Of a DNA stretch of 64,000 bases, positions 61,241 through 64,000 are shown piece by piece (the first letter of the stretch is position 1; the number at the start of each line of letters is the position of its first letter). A program made the position numbers and the translations under genes. Location: the NCBI GenBank assembly GCA_019321725.1, contig CM033116.1, forward strand, positions 12,356,841 to 12,420,840. Reading direction: 5' to 3'. The DNA is from Paulownia fortunei (taxonomy: Eukaryota; Streptophyta; Magnoliopsida; Lamiales; Paulowniaceae). The notes under the pieces are model-generated. The model searched no databases and was not told the DNA's origin. It saw only the letters and a list, made by a program, of their open reading frames with translations.

Positions 61241-61591
61241 TTACATTGCCACAATGATGAATTTTTTTTGAGTTCTAGCTGGAGAGAAAAGCCCCAGAAT
61301 ATCCATCCTCCATTGGTCAAAAGAGTATGAGATCGATATAATCTCCAATGGGGTTGCAGGTTGGTGAGTTAAGTTCGCATGGAATTGGCACTTCTCACAC
61401 CTCTTGGCGAACTCTAGAGCATCCTTAGCTAGAGTTGGCCAAAAATAACCTTGGCGTAAAAATTTTTGGTCCAATGATCGACCTCCTAAGTGATTTTCAC
61501 AGCTCCCTTCATGGATTTCGCTCATCACATAGAGTGCTCTATCGGGACTAAGGCATTTTAGTAGTGGTCCTTCAAATGATCTCTTATACAC
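61241..61591 (-). pseudogene. pol: Tat integrase zinc finger and start of core
   Basis: The frame begins MYKRSFEGPLLKCLSPDRAL. The HHCC finger is H27, H34, C65, C68. The core starts with 'DQWRMDILGLFSPA' where D97 is the first catalytic aspartate. A TAA stop replaces the normal aspartate/valine after 'KKFIIVAM'. The upstream RNase H is in another frame, separated by about 130 bp of shifted text. Confidence 0.88.
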
Positions 61592-61721
61592 TTAGTCATC
61601 TATCAATTAGAAGCAGGGACGCCCTTGCCAACTTGCGTTTGGCATCAACAGGATTTGCTGGCAGAGCTCCCGACCTCAAGTACTTGTTCAATCAATCCTT
61701 CCACTTCGTTGGAGTCGCTAT

Positions 61722-62434
61722 TTAAAAGATTAGGCCCTCCTTAGGATATAGTTCCACTAGACCTTTTTCAGCTTTGATCCCAGATTGCTTGTCCAATAAA
61801 ATGATCACTTTTCTTGAATTAATGCATGATATTGTGCTTACAAATAATTGAGAATTAGTGTAAGCAACAAGACATCTCACACTGCATTTTTGTGCCATTT
61901 TCAATCCTGCAATTAGGGTTTCATATTCTGCCATATTATTGGTGATCTCGAACTCCAACTTTAAAGCGACCTCGACCTCGAAGGAGTCGGGGGCCTTGCA
62001 GCAAAATCCCTGCACCACATCCTTTCGAGATGGCTGACCCATCTACATAAAGTAACCATGTCTCCACTTCTTGAGGAGCTAGTTCTATCATTGTGGTCTC
62101 GCTAATGAAGTATGCCAGGACTTAAGCCTTCATTGCGGTTCGGCTCTGATATTTGATGTCAAACTCCCCAAGCTCAACTGACCATTTCACTAATCTACCT
62201 GAGACCTTTGTCTATTCTAAGATCTGTTTTAAAGGCTGATTGGTCAATATGGTGATCTCATGTGACTGAAAGAACAACCTCAATTTTCTTACTGCAACTA
62301 CCAAAGCTAAAGCTAGCTTATCTGCCTCTAGATACCTCTCCTATGCTCCTTGTAATAGTTTGTTGCATAATAAATTGGTCTATGAACTCTCTTCTTCTCC
62401 CTTACTAGTATCAAATTGACAGCACGAGCAGATA
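61722..62434 (-). pseudogene. pol: Tat RNase H region
   Basis: The open part 61722-62042 reads 'LKLEFEITNNMAEYETLIAG' and 'LKMAQKCSVRCLVAYTNSQL'. These are the second RNase H (archaeal-like type) motifs seen in Tat elements; the catalytic 'DSQL' reads NSQL here, so the aspartate is lost. Between 62043 and 62434 the connection and first RNase H are readable with stops ('PIYYATNYYKEH', 'VNLILVREKKRVHRPIYYAT' region). Confidence 0.8.
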
Positions 62435-63530
62435 CTACCAAATATAATAGAAGAGGTTCACATTTTTTTGATTTGGCAACAAAGATGGAGACATCAAGTA
62501 CTGTTTAAGCTCTTGGAAGGCTTGATCACATTCATCTATCCATTGGAAGTTTTTCATATTTCTCAAGATCGCAAAAAATGAAAGATTTCTATCTGCTGAC
62601 CTGGATATGAATTTGTTCAAAGATGTTACCTTCCCAGTAAGTTGTTGGACCTCTTTAACTGACTTGGGGGAGTTCATTTCGAGGATAGCCCTAATCTTTT
62701 CTGGATTCGCCTTAATATATTTTTCATTGACCATGAACCTAAAGAACTTGCCTCCTCGAACTCCGAACGTGCACTTGGTTAGGTTTAACTTCATGCCATA
62801 AGCCTCATAATTGAAAAAGCTTGTTCAAGATGTTCAAGATGATCTTCCTCCCTTGTACTTCTTACTAACATATCATCAATATACACTTCCATGATCTTAC
62901 CGACCTGATCTTTGAACATGAGGTTCACCAACCTCTGGTAAGTTGCACTGGCGTTCTTCAACCCAAATGGCATTACCCTATAATAGTAGACCCATTTTTT
63001 CAGTTACAAAGGCTATTTTAGCTCGATCCTCTTTTGCCATGAAAATTTAATGATATCCTTACTAGGCATCCATCATGCTTAGTAATGCAGATCCTATTGT
63101 AGGGTCCACTAAGAGGACGATCTGAGATAGTAGATAGGGATCTTTGGGATATGCTTTATTTAGATTGATTAAATCAGTGCTCATTCTCCACTTTCCAGTT
63201 GTCTTTGGCACGACCACCACGTTTGAGAGCCAATCTATGAGCTGGATCTCCACTACATATCCTGCATCTAAGAGTTTATTTACTTCTTTCTTAATAATCT
63301 AATTCCTTTCTGTTCTAAAGCTCTGCTTCTTTTGTTTTACTAGCTTAATGGAGAGATCCACATTTATTTGGTGTACTATGACTTATGGGTCTATCCCTTG
63401 AAAATCTAAAAGTTTTCATGCAAATATGTTCACGTTCTCCCTCAAGAATTGAACAACCTTGAGCTCGAGCCTCGATTTCATGTAGGACCCGATCTGTATG
63501 AACTTGTTTGGGTTATCTTGCTCTAATTCC
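62435..63530 (-). pseudogene. pol: Tat reverse transcriptase
   Basis: In order on -: 'WLSNVVVVPKTTGKWRMSTD' and 'LINLNKAYPKDPYLL' (63062-63253), then 'MPFGLKNASATYQRLVNLMF' and the catalytic YIDDML (62791-62973), then 'KLNLTKCTFGVRGGKFF' and 'QQLTGKVTSLNKFISRSADR' (62435-62794). These are the palm and thumb regions of a Ty3/gypsy reverse transcriptase. Frameshifts lie near 63000-63060 and 62795. The N-terminal part ('FRTERN', 'KLLDAGYVVE') reaches about 63370. Confidence 0.9.
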
Positions 63531-63622
63531 ATTATTTTATACTGCTCAGAAGGTTTAATTATAAACTCTTCTCATCTTGCCTTCTTGTTCGATGCCTCTC
63601 TTGAGGTCATTCCAATCTCGAT

Positions 63623-63994
63623 CTAAATAGCTTGTTTTGTTGTTTGCTTCTTCACCACCGTATGTTCTCTCTTTTTCAAAGAGAGATTATAGAACTCCCG
63701 AGCACTTGTCTTATCACACTTGACCTCGCTTACACCAATTCTTGTTGGGAAATTCATCTTAAGGTGATAGGTCAACACTATTGCTTGGAATTGGTTCAGT
63801 TCTAGCCTTCCTAAGATCATATTACAAGCAAATGGTACACCAACCACCAAGTATTTCACCATTACTGTCTTCCTACAGGGCCCTTCTCCTAGTGATGTTG
63901 GCAAGTCGATCGTGCCCAGTGGGACGACTTCACTTTCCCCAAAGCCCATGAACGGAGTGTTGAAAAGGTAGATTGTTGTAACATCTAACTCCAT
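63623..63994 (-). pseudogene. pol: Tat protease region, C-terminal part
   Basis: 124 codons with 'FMGFGESEVVPLGTIDLPTS', 'VKYLVVGVPFACNMILGRLE' and 'LTYHLKMNFPTRIGVSEVKC', the part after the catalytic aspartate of Tat-lineage proteases (ILGR is the conserved flap-distal motif). The active site would lie to the right, outside the window. The element therefore continues beyond 64000, where gag, PBS and 5' LTR are expected. Confidence 0.85.
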
Positions 63995-64000
63995 TGTTCT

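Overview
This window is a piece of a flowering-plant nuclear genome. It is strongly A+T-rich and consists almost entirely of LTR retrotransposons at different stages of decay, many inserted into one another. The plant-type evidence is clear: primer-binding sites complementary to initiator-Met tRNA (TGGTATCAGAGC type) and tRNA-Asp, chromovirus, Tat-like and Athila-like Ty3/gypsy elements, Ty1/copia elements, and a hAT-type MITE. I see no convincing host protein-coding gene, no rRNA or tRNA gene and no CRISPR array. The species cannot be named from the sequence.

Layout, left to right. 1-0.8 kb: partial chromovirus LTR (family A). 1-2.85 kb: Tat-like Ty3/gypsy pieces in opposed orientation (RNase H on +, gag leader, PBS and LTR on -). 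3.7-11.9 kb: a decayed Ty1/copia element with two LTRs, carrying a 484-bp hAT MITE with a perfect 8-bp target duplication. 12.4-14.5 kb: a second truncated copia. 14.5-15.2 kb: a gypsy pol scrap joined to two family-A LTR ends in head-to-head orientation, forming a foldback with arms of about 210 bp. 15.2-23.9 kb: a degraded + strand chromovirus (family A) with a 2.46-kb solo LTR (family B, duplication ATTAT) in its leader. 23.9-30.4 kb: a - strand family-A chromovirus (protease, gag, PBS, 5' LTR) whose LTR holds a 2.0-kb solo LTR (duplication TATAT).

30.4-37.0 kb: an internally deleted Tat/Ogre-like element (family D). A solo LTR of family C is inserted in its 5' LTR, and a roughly 1-kb inversion later cut through that solo LTR. 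The 3' LTR of D contains five tandem 177-bp units where the 5' LTR has one. 37.0-44.2 kb: a gag scrap and a copia-like LTR split by a 5.1-kb Athila-type deletion derivative with two LTRs of identical length. 44.6-47.4 kb: a solo family-A LTR. 47.4-51.3 kb: the least repetitive stretch, with old repeat relics only.

51.3-64 kb: a copia-like LTR, then a - strand Tat-type element running off the right edge: 3' LTR, an extra antisense (+ strand) ORF resembling the putative gypsy-type transposon domain (PF04195), an array of 69-bp tandem repeats each containing a perfect 7-bp hairpin, and integrase, RNase H, reverse transcriptase and protease. The integrase core is deleted. A very young family-C chromovirus, also a deletion derivative, lies inside the 69-bp array with a perfect GTATT duplication. 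It keeps an intact 417-aa integrase-chromodomain ORF.

The nesting order, target duplications and LTR comparisons give a relative chronology. Nothing here looks like a new type of genetic system. The most informative features are the structural rearrangements: the inversion through an LTR, the head-to-head LTR foldback, the tandem unit amplified inside an LTR, and the hairpin array next to an antisense ORF.
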